64,000 nt of DNA, from contig CAYNGJ010000010.1 in the NCBI GenBank assembly GCA_964396895.1, positions 62,001 to 126,000 on the forward strand. Direction: 5' to 3'. Position numbers and translations under genes: made by a program. Below the pieces are notes generated by a model, which saw only the letters and a program-made list of their open reading frames with translations, was not told the DNA's origin and did no database searches. The first letter of the stretch is position 1. Every line of letters begins with the position of its first letter. Source of the DNA: UBA2334 sp964396895. GTDB taxonomy: Bacteria > Pseudomonadota > Gammaproteobacteria > Burkholderiales > Burkholderiaceae_C. Below, one piece after another: positions 50,600 through 59,235 of the stretch.

Positions 50600-51673
50600 T
50601 CAGATCTTGCGAAACAACGGGCTGCGCACCTGCTGTGCGTCGGCCGCCGAAATGAACTTTTCCGTGTAGATGTCGCGCTCAAACAACCGCCCCTGCATGA
50701 GGGTGCCGATGCACGCTTCGATCATCAAAGGCGGGCCACACAGGTAGGCTTTTCGCCCCCGAAAGTCGTTGTTGAAATGGGTTTTGGCGGCGTCGTGCAC
50801 AAAGCCGCGCGCGCCGCCCCAGCCGCTGTCCTCGGGCTCGCCGGAGAGCACTGGCACGTAGTCAAAATGGGCGTGCTGCGCGGCCAACGCCACAAACTCG
50901 CTGTGGTGGTAAAGCTCGGCCTGATGGCGCGCGCCATTCACCAAAACAATGGGCCGTGTGCAGCCTTTCGCCAGCAGGTCCAGAATCATCGAGCGCGGAC
51001 TCGACAGCCCTGACCCTCCGGCCAGAAACAGGTAAGGCAGTTGCTCTGCCTCATGCTGAGACTGGCGCACAAAAAAGCGCCCGTAAGGCCCGCTGAAGTG
51101 CACGGTGTCGCCGCTGCGCAGGTTGTCATGCACCCAGCCTGTGGCCGCACCACCGGGTACACGGCGGATATTGAGCTCGATTTCTCCTGCCGAAGATGGG
51201 GCACTGGCAATGGAGAACGCACGGCTCTGCGCTTCGCCCGGCACCGCCAGGTTGATGTACTGGCCTGCCTGAAACACCATGGCGGCGGGCGCGTCCAGTC
51301 TGATCCACACACCTTTGACGGTGGGGGTCAGGTTTTCGAGCCGCGTCACCGTGCCTCGATGGTCCTGTACGGGCAGGTTCAGGGCGTCGGGCTCTTCTTC
51401 AATTTCTGCATCGATGGTGACATCGGACTCCAGCGTCGCGCAGCAAGCCAGGGCTTTGCCTTCTTCGCGCTCGTAGTCCATCAGCGCGAAGTTGGAGGCT
51501 GCCCCGTGATCGACCTCACCGTCGGTGATGCCGATCTTGCAGGTGGCGCACAAGCCGTGGCAGCAGGCATGCGGCAGAAAGATGCCCGCGCGCAGGGCCG
51601 CGTCGAGGATGGTTTGACCCGCCTCGACATCGAGCACCTGCCCGGTCGACTCAATGGTGAGTTGATACGTCAT
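50600..51673 (-). CDS. dmpP: Phenol hydroxylase P5, NADH reductase component
   Basis: 357 residues. It transfers electrons from NADH to the diiron hydroxylase. The N-terminal plant-type ferredoxin domain has ACCHGLCATCKIG and a late CC pair. The FAD-binding domain has GQYINLAVPGEAQSRAFSIASAP (RxxS), and the NAD domain LFLAGGSGLSSPRSMILDL and YLCGPPLMIEACI. All three modules and the length match DmpP. Confidence 0.96.
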   Translation of the reverse strand: MTYQLTIESTGQVLDVEAGQTILDAALRAGIFLPHACCHGLCATCKIGITDGEVDHGAASNFALMDYEREEGKALACCATLESDVTIDAEIEEEPDALNLPVQDHRGTVTRLENLTPTVKGVWIRLDAPAAMVFQAGQYINLAVPGEAQSRAFSIASAPSSAGEIELNIRRVPGGAATGWVHDNLRSGDTVHFSGPYGRFFVRQSQHEAEQLPYLFLAGGSGLSSPRSMILDLLAKGCTRPIVLVNGARHQAELYHHSEFVALAAQHAHFDYVPVLSGEPEDSGWGGARGFVHDAAKTHFNNDFRGRKAYLCGPPLMIEACIGTLMQGRLFERDIYTEKFISAADAQQVRSPLFRKI

Positions 51674-51689
51674 CAGACCGCCATCACGC

Positions 51690-52046
51690 TCAGTTGCACG
51701 AACCGTTCAGGCCATTGAGGCCCGGCGTGCGAAAGCGGATCACGTCCTTGTGGCCCAAGCCGTTGTCGGCCAGCGACTTGTCGGCATCGGGTTGCCAGGG
51801 CTTGCCGGACTTGAACCACTCGGCTTTTGTCCAGTCGATCTTGGCGAAATCGGGGTGGGCACCGAACACGCCAGGCAGCGGGCCTGCCAGCATGTCGCCG
51901 AACTTCAGGGTCGGCGGCAGCGGCAGGCAAAACGGGGCGCAGAACATCAGGTGGTCTTCCCAGCCGATGTAGAGCAAAGGTGCCGGGAACTTGTCCACGG
52001 AGTCTTGCTGGATGAAGGGATAGGGGCGAACGGATGTGGTGGCCAT
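51690..52046 (-). CDS. dmpO: Phenol hydroxylase P4 component
   Basis: 118 residues. VRPYPFIQQDSVDKF and LLYIGWEDHLMFCAPFCLPLPP match the gamma subunit (P4, DmpO) of the (alpha-beta-gamma)2 phenol hydroxylase. DWTKAEWFKSGKPWQPDADKSLADNGLGHKDVIRFRTPGL completes it. It stabilises the oxygenase and has been linked to iron handling. It lies between dmpN and dmpP with gaps of 26 and 16 bp. Confidence 0.94.
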   Translation of the reverse strand: MATTSVRPYPFIQQDSVDKFPAPLLYIGWEDHLMFCAPFCLPLPPTLKFGDMLAGPLPGVFGAHPDFAKIDWTKAEWFKSGKPWQPDADKSLADNGLGHKDVIRFRTPGLNGLNGSCN

Positions 52047-52072
52047 GATTTGGGTCTCCTGCTGGGGTGGCG

Positions 52073-53620
52073 TCAGTTGCCCTTGGCGAGATCGCGCCAG
52101 GCTTGGAAGTTTTTCTGGTCTTGCGAGCCTTCAAAGTCCAGGTTGTCGCGCCCCATTTCCATGCGGTACCACTTGAGCACCTCGGCCAGGGGGTTGAAGT
52201 CGGGCGCGGTGGGGTCAGCCTCGGGGGTGAAGCAGTTGCCTTGGTAAATCTGGTGCACGGGCATCCAGGCCTGGATGTATTTTTCGGGCTCGTGGTCGAA
52301 AATGTCTTTGCAGCCGTCAGAACAGAAGTGGTACTTCATGCCGCTGTAGTCGGACTCGCGGTAGGCGATCTTCGTGGGGTCGTCCGGCTCAGTGAAGAAC
52401 ATCGGGATCTGGCAGGTCTGGCACAGCATGGGCAGCGTGCCGTTGTAAAAACGCCTGCCCTCGGTCGCCTCTTTGGCCCAATGTTCAAAACGGGGCCGGT
52501 AGTACTTGTCGAACGAGTCGGGGTATTTTTCGGACAACCATTGCATTTCCGACTCGGACGGCGTCCAGGTGTGGAACGGTGCAGCGGCGCCGTAGTTGTA
52601 GAAAGTGGCCCACGCTTGGTGAGATATGTGGTCTTTGTCCTTGCACGCCTGCGCCCAGCCCTTGGGCACGGTGATGCCGTAGCGCGCCAGATCGGCAAAC
52701 AGGGCGCCGCCGTTTTCTTCCGCGTAGGTCTCCCAGGCCTCCTTCCAGCTCATCACACGCTTGGGCAGCATGTAGTCCATCATCATGGCCACCAGCGTCA
52801 GCACACGGTAGCCGCGCCAGAACCATTTGTCGATCCAGGCCTGCACGATGGGCAGGTTGTCCGGATCTTGCTCCAAGATGAACTTGATCATCTCCAGGCC
52901 GAGCGTCATGTGGCGGGCCTCATCCGACTGGGCTGAGAAGCCAAAAGCCATCGCCGCCATGTCGCCGTTGTAGGCCGCGCCCGACACAAACGGCACAAAC
53001 AACAGGTTGGTCAGCACGTACTCGAACGCAAACCCGATCGACACCATGTACTCGAACGGTCCGGCCGTGATGGCGTCGTCGAAGAACGACTTGGGCACCG
53101 ACAGGTACCAGACGCGGTCGTGCTGGTGGCGGAAGTTCTGGAAGCCGTTGTAGAACTTGTTGTAGTTCGACATGGAATGAACTTGCGTCTGCGAGTGCCG
53201 GATTTCATCCAGCGACTGCATCATGCAAGCCACGCGCGGGCCCGCCCCGGCAAACTGGCGGCCGACGTGGGCAAAGCCCCGGTGTGCCATGTACTCCAGC
53301 GGGGACACCCCTGTCATGAACAGCTTGAGCGCGTTGATGTAGCGCGCATCGGTCACTTGCAAGTGCCCGTTGTTCTGGTTGAACGCGTCGATGATGGCGT
53401 AGAGTTTTTTCTCTTTCTCGGCCTGGTATTTCCAGTAGGCGTCCATGGTCAGGCGGAACGGGTCTTCGAACTTGCTCCAGTCGTGGATCTTGATGCCCTC
53501 ATACGCCAGGTAGGGGTAGATGTCGGTTTTATTCTGGTAGCTGGGCTCCCAGTCCAGATCGCGCGTCATCAGGTTGTAGCGATCTTTCAGGTTCAGCTTT
53601 TTATTGACTTTCATGTCCAT
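52073..53620 (-). CDS. dmpN: Phenol hydroxylase P3, diiron oxygenase large subunit
   Basis: 515 residues. The catalytic alpha subunit that hydroxylates phenol to catechol. The diiron site is complete: Glu109 (PLEYMAHRG), Glu139 and His142 (LDEIRHSQ), Glu200 (FAFEYVL), and Glu234 with His237 (SDEARHMTLG). A C-terminal YHS-like zinc region follows (CQTCQIP and FCSDGCKDIF). Length and order match DmpN/PhN. An in-frame ATG six bases downstream could also be the start. Confidence 0.97.
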   Translation of the reverse strand: MDMKVNKKLNLKDRYNLMTRDLDWEPSYQNKTDIYPYLAYEGIKIHDWSKFEDPFRLTMDAYWKYQAEKEKKLYAIIDAFNQNNGHLQVTDARYINALKLFMTGVSPLEYMAHRGFAHVGRQFAGAGPRVACMMQSLDEIRHSQTQVHSMSNYNKFYNGFQNFRHQHDRVWYLSVPKSFFDDAITAGPFEYMVSIGFAFEYVLTNLLFVPFVSGAAYNGDMAAMAFGFSAQSDEARHMTLGLEMIKFILEQDPDNLPIVQAWIDKWFWRGYRVLTLVAMMMDYMLPKRVMSWKEAWETYAEENGGALFADLARYGITVPKGWAQACKDKDHISHQAWATFYNYGAAAPFHTWTPSESEMQWLSEKYPDSFDKYYRPRFEHWAKEATEGRRFYNGTLPMLCQTCQIPMFFTEPDDPTKIAYRESDYSGMKYHFCSDGCKDIFDHEPEKYIQAWMPVHQIYQGNCFTPEADPTAPDFNPLAEVLKWYRMEMGRDNLDFEGSQDQKNFQAWRDLAKGN

Positions 53621-53683
53621 GATGTGTCTCCGGTGGGCTTGTTGGCTCTGTGGGGGATGGGGGCAACGGCGGCGGCGGCGCGG

Positions 53684-53953
53684 TCAGTGTTTCCAGCTCA
53701 GCGTGAAGTCGTCATCGGTTTCGTCGATGTGGCCGGTCAGCGTGATCAGGTTGATGTGCAGCTCTTGCAGGTCAAAGGGGCGACCCATTTGCTCCTCGAC
53801 GGTGCTGCGCCGGATCACCATCGTGTCGGGCACGTCGATCCTGACCATGGCGGGTTGGAAATTGACCACGGCCTGCGGGTTGTCGGCCACGATGGCGTCG
53901 ACAATGCAGCGGGTTTCTTCGTTTCTCTGGAAGGCAATGAATACGTTGGACAT
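53684..53953 (-). CDS. dmpM: Phenol hydroxylase P2, effector/regulatory component
   Basis: 89 residues from the ATG at 53953. MSNVFIAFQRNEETRCIVDAI and MVRIDVPDTMVIRRSTVEEQMGRPFDLQEL match the cofactor-less effector protein DmpM (90 residues), which binds the hydroxylase and couples oxygen activation to substrate. It lies 19 bp after dmpL. Confidence 0.95.
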   Translation of the reverse strand: MSNVFIAFQRNEETRCIVDAIVADNPQAVVNFQPAMVRIDVPDTMVIRRSTVEEQMGRPFDLQELHINLITLTGHIDETDDDFTLSWKH

Positions 53954-53972
53954 GGGGGTTTCTCCGGTGCGT

Positions 53973-54965
53973 TCAGGCGAAAAGACCGGCCTTGGCCAGA
54001 CGGGTATCGAGACGGTTGCCCACACGCGCCAGCGCAGCGTCGGCATCTGTGCCCAGTGCCATGGCGGCCAGCGGTTGCAACGCCTTCAGGGCACGGCCAC
54101 GCCAGTGCGCTGTCCAGGTTTCCAACTGAAGCTTGTTTTCGGGGTTCTCGGCGGCAGCGACCTTCAGGCAGGCATCCACCCATTTGCTGCTGTCTTCCAA
54201 CAACTCGGTTTGGAAACGCGTCATCAGAGACACGGTCGGTCCGGCCTTGGCATTGAGGGCCTGGTCCACCTCGGTGTACGCCAGGCCAAACAACAGGGCG
54301 TCCAGCGCGACGTGTTGCGCCACAAACAGCTCGAACCAGTCTTTGATGACCAGCGTGTCTTCCACGTAGCGACGCAGCTCCTGCCACTGGGGCTGGTCCA
54401 TCCAAGCTTGCTTGGCGGCCTGCACCTCGCCTTGGTCAGCCAGTACCAGACCCATGCGGGTGAGGTACTGCGCCACGCCCAGCTGGTCCATGCCCTGGTA
54501 AAGACAGGGCTGGGTGATGGCCGTGCCAAATCCGTAGGCACACATGGCCGCGCCGTTCATGTTGGCACCCCAGGCCACGTGACGCAAAGGCACATAAAAA
54601 TCGAGTGCCATGCGCTTGGCCGCATCGTCGTAAGCATCGACCAAGCCCCGCGTTTCCACAAACTCGAAGTCGGCTTCTGCTGTCTCTTGCATCTTGGCGC
54701 GCGAAGCGGTGTAGGTGCCGTAGTAAAACTGGCGCGGGTCCTTCAGCGCGTACCAGTCTTTCATGGTGATGGCGGTGCGCGTGGCGTCAAAAATTTCGTG
54801 CTCGGGGTCCCAGGTGGGCCGGTAGTGGAAGTTGGCCTCGGCCTGCAGGTCCATGGTCCCCTCCAGGTAGCGCGAAGCCGATTTGCCTGGACCAATGCGC
54901 GCGGCGATGTGGTCGAAGGTGTGCCGCAGGGGCTCAATGCTGACGGTGCGAAGGTCGATGTGCAT
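53973..54965 (-). CDS. dmpL: Phenol hydroxylase P1, beta subunit
   Basis: 330 residues from the ATG at 54965. It begins MHIDLRTVSIEPLRHTFDHIA and includes SRYLEGTMDLQAEANFHYRP, DPRQFYYGTYTASRAKMQE and VPLRHVAWGANMNG, all typical of the beta subunit of bacterial multicomponent phenol hydroxylases. It has a ferritin-like fold without a metal site and pairs with DmpN. It lies 31 bp after dmpK. Confidence 0.95.
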   Translation of the reverse strand: MHIDLRTVSIEPLRHTFDHIAARIGPGKSASRYLEGTMDLQAEANFHYRPTWDPEHEIFDATRTAITMKDWYALKDPRQFYYGTYTASRAKMQETAEADFEFVETRGLVDAYDDAAKRMALDFYVPLRHVAWGANMNGAAMCAYGFGTAITQPCLYQGMDQLGVAQYLTRMGLVLADQGEVQAAKQAWMDQPQWQELRRYVEDTLVIKDWFELFVAQHVALDALLFGLAYTEVDQALNAKAGPTVSLMTRFQTELLEDSSKWVDACLKVAAAENPENKLQLETWTAHWRGRALKALQPLAAMALGTDADAALARVGNRLDTRLAKAGLFA

Positions 54966-54996
54966 GGGGGTTGTCTCCTCGTTGTGGTGGCGGTAG

Positions 54997-55275
54997 TCAG
55001 GATGGGTCTTGGTGTCGGGTCTGCTGTTCACGCGCCGCATGCAGGCTCCAGTTCCACTCCTGCTCGGCGCTGTTTTGCGCGGCAGGCAGACGCCCCTGAG
55101 AAGGGGTGACACCGTGCATGACGCAAAACTCGTCAAATGCCGCCTGCGCCATGAGCAACTCAACAAAGAGTTCCGGTTCACCCACGGCGAACTCAAACTC
55201 CACCAAACCATTGGCATGCGTTTGGATGATTCGCACGAATTTTTTGTCGGTGTTGAAGGGGGTGGTCTCAGGCAT
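54997..55275 (-). CDS. dmpK: Phenol hydroxylase P0, assembly component
   Basis: 92 residues from the ATG at 55275. TDKKFVRIIQTHANGLVEFEFAVGEPELFVELLMAQAAFDEFCVMHGV is the P0 core. DmpK is not needed for turnover but helps load iron into the apo-oxygenase. It is the first gene after the sigma-54 promoter. No Shine-Dalgarno is evident before this ATG and the predicted leader is only about 18 nt, so translation may be weak. Confidence 0.93.
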   Translation of the reverse strand: MPETTPFNTDKKFVRIIQTHANGLVEFEFAVGEPELFVELLMAQAAFDEFCVMHGVTPSQGRLPAAQNSAEQEWNWSLHAAREQQTRHQDPS

Positions 55276-55304
55276 GGCGTGTAGGGGTTGACGCCAGCTA
55301 CACC

Positions 55305-55319
55305 GCAACTTGCTTGCCA
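55305..55319 (-). promoter_or_regulatory. Sigma-54 (-24/-12) promoter of the phenol operon
   Basis: On the minus strand TGGCAAGCAAGTTGC: GG and GC separated by exactly 10 bases, with TGGCA and TTGC boxes close to the consensus. It lies 30 bp before dmpK and faces the operon. A divergent dmpR gene and upstream dyads support control by DmpR with sigma-54. Confidence 0.85.
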
Positions 55320-55447
55320 GAAAACGGGCAGCCCGTTGAAATCTCGGGATTTCTAGGGAAAACCCCTAAAAATTGAACCCCATTCACCGGCAATACAGCT
55401 TGTTTTGGAGTCTGGAATCAATGGGAGTGACTCCGAAAACCCCTATT

Positions 55448-55509
55448 TTTCATCCAATTTCACCAAATAAGCAGGCCGTAGAAATCAACATTTCATCAAT
55501 TGAGCAAAT
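55448..55509. promoter_or_regulatory. Candidate DmpR upstream activating sequences
   Basis: Two related sites: TTTCATCAATTGAGCAAAT (55491-55509), centred on the CAATTG palindrome and close to the known XylR/DmpR half-site pattern TTGATCAATTGATCAA, and a poorer copy at 55448-55468 (TTTCATCC-AATTTCACCAAAT). They lie roughly 155-215 bp upstream of the predicted start, a normal distance for a sigma-54 activator. Confidence 0.6.
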
Positions 55510-55528
55510 TCATGGGGCAAACTGTGTG

Positions 55529-55557
55529 TTCAATGACTGCATATGAATATCGATAAT
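55529..55557 (+). promoter_or_regulatory. Candidate sigma-70 promoter of dmpR
   Basis: TTCAAT (55529-55534), a 17-bp spacer, then GATAAT (55552-55557), followed by AGGAGA and the dmpR ATG at 55585. It faces away from the phenol operon. Confidence 0.5.
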
Positions 55558-55584
55558 CCAAGGCTGTGCAGCACAGGAGAAAAC

Positions 55585-57282
55585 ATGGCATCCAAACTCC
55601 AATACCCCTCCGACAGCGACCTGCGCCGACTTTTGCGCTTTGATGCCGAGGACGGCGCCATCTGGCTGGGTGACCGGCGCATGGTGCTGGCGCACACCGC
55701 AGGCATGGCGGCCCTGCGCCAGGATCTGGTGAGCTCCGTGGGTGCCGACCATGCGCGCCGCCTGCTGACCCGCATGGGTTACGCCAGCGGCATGTGCGAC
55801 GCCGAATTCGCCAAAAAACTGCGCCCCACCCAAACGCCGGAAGAGGCGTTTCTGGTGGGGCCCCAGTTGCACATGCTCGAAGGGGCGGCGCGCGTCACGC
55901 CTGTGCACATGCACTTTGACGTTGCCGCAGGCAAGTTCCACGGCGAGTTCCGCTGGGACAACTCGTGGGAGGCCTACGCCCACCGCCAGCATTTCGGGCT
56001 GGTCGATGAGCCCGCTTGCTGGACCTTGCTGGGCTATGCCAGCGGCTATACCAGTGCCTTCATGGGGCGGCTGATCCTGTTCAAGGAGACCGCATGTGCT
56101 GCCTGCGGTGCCGACCATTGCCACATTGTGGGCAAGCCCATTGAAGAGTGGCCCGACGGTGAAGCCCACCGCATTTATTTTGCAGACGACTCCATCATGG
56201 AAAAACTGGAGGCCTTGCAATTGCGGTTTGAGGCGCTCAAGTCGGCCATCGAACCGGCTGCGCACGGGGGCAAACTGGTGGGCGGCTCACCGGCGTTTCA
56301 AAAGGCCTATGGCCTGATGGAAAAGGTGGCTCAAACCCATGCCACGGTGCTGTTGACCGGGGAAACGGGTGTTGGAAAGGAGCGCTTTGCGCGTGCGGTG
56401 CACGAACTGTCGACACGCAGCACGGCACCCTTTGTGGCCGTGAATTGCGCCGCACTGCCCGCAGAGCTGATCGAAGCGGAACTCTTTGGCGTCGAAAAAG
56501 GGGCGTTCACCGGGGCCCACGCGGCGCGCAGTGGTCGTTTTGAACGTGCCGATGGCGGCACCCTGCTGCTCGACGAGGTGGGCGAGTTGCCCCTGGCTGC
56601 CCAGGCCAAGCTGCTGCGCGTGCTGCAAGAAGGCGAGATCGAGCGCGTAGGGGGCGAAGTCACACGCAAGGTCAATGTGCGCCTCATTGCGGCCACCAAC
56701 GTGGACCTGGAACAGGCGGTTGAGCAAGGGCACTTTCGGCGCGACCTGATGTACCGGCTCAACGTGTACCCCATTTGCATTCCGCCCTTGCGCGAGCGCC
56801 GCACCGACATCGAAGTGCTGGCCCAGAGCATGTTGGCCCGCTTTTCTGCGCTGCACCAAAAACGCATTGGCGGCGTGGGCGAGCGCGCCATGCGCGCGTT
56901 GCAGCAGCACGACTGGCCAGGCAACGTGCGCGAACTGGAAAACCTGATCGAGCGCGGCGTCATCTTGGCCAGCCAGGGCGGCACGATTGAAGTAGAGCAT
57001 TTGTTCCCCAATCAGCCCGAAACAGCCCCCACCACCGTGAATGCACAAGGCCAGTTGGCCGTACTTCCCAGCGACAGCGCCATGGACCTGTGCGCACGCA
57101 TTCTGGACAGCGGCCAGTCTTTGCCCGATTTGGAGGCTTGCGTTCTGGACTTTGCCGTGGTGCGTGCCAAGGGCAACCTCTCGGAGGCGGCACGTCTCCT
57201 GGGTCTGTCCCGCGCCCAACTGGCGTACCGGCAAAAAAACAGACCGACACCAGACACCACCCCACCTGGAGGCGCGCCATGA
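55585..57282 (+). CDS. dmpR: DmpR-type sigma-54-dependent phenol-responsive activator
   Basis: 565 residues from the ATG at 55585, chosen for its ideal AGGAGA site; the in-frame ATG at 55543 would lie inside the predicted promoter. Domains: XylR_N/V4R sensor (about 20-200) with RRLLTRMGYASGM and the zinc Cys set CAACGADHC (171, 174, 179), a short linker, then an AAA+ domain with Walker A GETGVGKE (259-266), the sigma-54 loop GAFTGA (306-311) and Walker B GGTLLLDEVGE. A C-terminal Fis-type helix-turn-helix follows (NLSEAARLLGLSRAQLAYR). Phenols bind the sensor and relieve repression of the ATPase. It is divergent from the operon it controls. Confidence 0.96.
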   Translation: MASKLQYPSDSDLRRLLRFDAEDGAIWLGDRRMVLAHTAGMAALRQDLVSSVGADHARRLLTRMGYASGMCDAEFAKKLRPTQTPEEAFLVGPQLHMLEGAARVTPVHMHFDVAAGKFHGEFRWDNSWEAYAHRQHFGLVDEPACWTLLGYASGYTSAFMGRLILFKETACAACGADHCHIVGKPIEEWPDGEAHRIYFADDSIMEKLEALQLRFEALKSAIEPAAHGGKLVGGSPAFQKAYGLMEKVAQTHATVLLTGETGVGKERFARAVHELSTRSTAPFVAVNCAALPAELIEAELFGVEKGAFTGAHAARSGRFERADGGTLLLDEVGELPLAAQAKLLRVLQEGEIERVGGEVTRKVNVRLIAATNVDLEQAVEQGHFRRDLMYRLNVYPICIPPLRERRTDIEVLAQSMLARFSALHQKRIGGVGERAMRALQQHDWPGNVRELENLIERGVILASQGGTIEVEHLFPNQPETAPTTVNAQGQLAVLPSDSAMDLCARILDSGQSLPDLEACVLDFAVVRAKGNLSEAARLLGLSRAQLAYRQKNRPTPDTTPPGGAP

Positions 57283-58022
57283 CCGTGCTCAAACTGCATG
57301 CCAAACCGGTGGCACAACCCCATGCCACCGGACCCAAAACCCTGACCGAGCGGGCCTATCTGGCGGTGCGCCACGACATTGTCTGCGGCACCCTGGCACC
57401 GGGTGAGCGGCTGCGCGTGGAACACCTGAAGGATGTCTACCAAGTCGGCGCGGGCACGTTGCGCGAAGCGCTGTCGCAACTGCTGTCCGACGCACTGGTC
57501 ACCGCCGAAGGCCAGCGCGGTTTTCGCGTGGCACCCATTTCGCTGGCGGATCTGGCGGATGTGACCAACACGCGGGTGATGCTGGAATCCGAGGCGCTGC
57601 GCCATTCCATACGCCATGGAGATGCGCAGTGGGAAGCCCATTTGGTGGCTTGTTACGAATCACTTAGCCAAACCGAAGGCGCCATGGACACACCGCAGAC
57701 CGAGCTCTGGGAGCAGCGCAACAAAGCCTTCCACGAGGCATTGATTGCAGGGTTTCCGTCCAACTGGAGCAAGTACTTCTTGTCCATTTTGTACCGCCAT
57801 GCCGAGCGCTACCGCAACATCAACTGGCGTTTGACCGCCGCCCACGCCAGCGGACGCAATGTGCACCAAGAGCACGAGGCCATTTTTCAGGCCGCCGTGA
57901 ACCGACAAGAGGCCCGTGCCGCCCTGGCATTGGAAGCCCACATCCGCCTGACGCACGACATCGTTCGACGCCAGACGGATCAGGCAAAACTGAATCCGCT
58001 GGTCGGGTCTTCCGATGGCTGA
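57279..58022 (+). CDS. GntR-family (FCD) transcriptional regulator
   Basis: 247 residues from the ATG at 57279, overlapping the dmpR stop (ATGA). The N-terminal winged helix is LTERAYLAVRHDIVCGTLAPGERLRVEHLK through VGAGTLREALSQLLSDALV. The C-terminal FCD ligand domain has TRVMLESEALRHSI and EHEAIFQAAVNRQEARAALALEAHIRLTHD, with the metal-binding His pattern. In Comamonas testosteroni a GntR-type protein (AphS) represses phenol genes, so this is a likely second, negative control on the operon. Co-translation with dmpR ties their levels. Confidence 0.92.
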   Translation: MTVLKLHAKPVAQPHATGPKTLTERAYLAVRHDIVCGTLAPGERLRVEHLKDVYQVGAGTLREALSQLLSDALVTAEGQRGFRVAPISLADLADVTNTRVMLESEALRHSIRHGDAQWEAHLVACYESLSQTEGAMDTPQTELWEQRNKAFHEALIAGFPSNWSKYFLSILYRHAERYRNINWRLTAAHASGRNVHQEHEAIFQAAVNRQEARAALALEAHIRLTHDIVRRQTDQAKLNPLVGSSDG

Positions 58023-58051
58023 ATGGGATGCCTGTTGCCGCAACCTTGGGC

Positions 58052-59227
58052 TTACAGCACCTCAAAAATCCCGCAAGCGCCCATGCCGCCGCCGATGCAC
58101 ATGGTCACGGCCACGCGCTTGGCACCCCGGCGTTTGCCTTCAATCAGTGCATGACCGGTCAGGCGCTGGCCGCTCACACCGTAGGGGTGGCCCACGGCAA
58201 TGGCACCGCCGTTGACGTTCAGGCGGTCAGCGGGAATGCCCAGCTTGTCGCGGCAGTAGAGCACCTGCACGGCAAAGGCCTCGTTCAGCTCCCACAGGTC
58301 AATGTCTTGCACCGTCAGGCCCAGGCGGGCGAGGGCTTTGGGCACGGCGTACACGGGGCCAATGCCCATTTCGTCGGGCTCGCAACCGGCCACCGCAAAG
58401 CCCAAGAAACGGCCCATGGGGGTCAGGCCCTGCTGCTGGGCCAGGGTTTCGTCCATCACCACGCAAGCGCCTGCGCCGTCAGAAAACTGACTGGCGTTGC
58501 CCGCCGTCACCAGGCCGCCGGGCAGCGCAGAGCGCAAGCCACGGATGCCTTCTACCGTGGTACCGGCCCGAATGCCTTCGTCTTGGCTCACGGTCACTTG
58601 CTTGGTCATCAGGCCCATGACCTTGTCGGCCACACCCGCAGTGACGGTGATGGGGGCAATTTCGGCGTTGAACAAACCGGCTTCCAGGGCGGCGGTGGCA
58701 CGCTGCTGGCTGGCGGCACCGTACTCGTCCATGGCTTCGCGGCTGATGGCGTAGCGCTTGGCCACCTGCTCGGCGGTTTGCAGCATGTTCCAGTAGATTT
58801 CTGGCTTTTGCTTGGCCAGCGCCAAGTCGCGCAGCATGTGCATGTTCATTTCCTGCTGAACGCAGGAAATGCTCTCCACGCCACCGGCCACATAGGCCTG
58901 GCCTTCGCCCGCGATGATGCGCTGCGCGGCCAGCGCAATGGTTTGCAGGCCGGATGAGCAAAAACGGTTGACCGTCATGCCCGAGACGCTGATGGGCAGG
59001 CCAGCCTTGAGCGCGATTTGGCGGGCGATGTTGGCACCCGTGGCCCCTTCGGGGTTGGCGCAGCCCATGATGACGTCTTCAATCAGCGCGGGGTCAATGC
59101 CCGCGCGTTGCACGGCGTGCTGCACGGCGTGGCCGCCCAGGGTGGCACCGTGGGTCATGTTGAAGGCACCCTTCCAGCTTTTCGCCAGGGGCGTGCGGGC
59201 GGTGGAGACAATGACGGCTTGGGTCAT
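58052..59227 (-). CDS. Acetyl-CoA acyltransferase (thiolase)
   Basis: 391 residues. It cleaves 3-ketoacyl-CoA with CoA. The nucleophile is Cys90 (VNRFCSSGLQT). The base His is in NVNGGAIAVGHPYGVSG and the second Cys in VTMCIGGGMGACGIFE. GVESIS, LNEAFAVQ and SDGAGACVVM are also conserved. It is 95 bp after the multifunctional 3-hydroxyacyl-CoA dehydrogenase gene, with a repeat copy between, so the two form a beta-oxidation pair. It converges on the GntR gene with 29 bp between. Confidence 0.95.
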   Translation of the reverse strand: MTQAVIVSTARTPLAKSWKGAFNMTHGATLGGHAVQHAVQRAGIDPALIEDVIMGCANPEGATGANIARQIALKAGLPISVSGMTVNRFCSSGLQTIALAAQRIIAGEGQAYVAGGVESISCVQQEMNMHMLRDLALAKQKPEIYWNMLQTAEQVAKRYAISREAMDEYGAASQQRATAALEAGLFNAEIAPITVTAGVADKVMGLMTKQVTVSQDEGIRAGTTVEGIRGLRSALPGGLVTAGNASQFSDGAGACVVMDETLAQQQGLTPMGRFLGFAVAGCEPDEMGIGPVYAVPKALARLGLTVQDIDLWELNEAFAVQVLYCRDKLGIPADRLNVNGGAIAVGHPYGVSGQRLTGHALIEGKRRGAKRVAVTMCIGGGMGACGIFEVL

Positions 59228-59235
59228 GATGAATT

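Noticed and set aside
55370..55430. IHF site between the sigma-54 promoter and the UAS
   Set aside because: AT-rich DNA is present, but no stretch fits the IHF consensus well enough to call.
40630..58022. Phenol cluster as a recent mobile island
   Set aside because: No integrase, tRNA, IS element or flanking repeat was seen; only the decayed GGDEF fragment hints at rearrangement, which is not enough.
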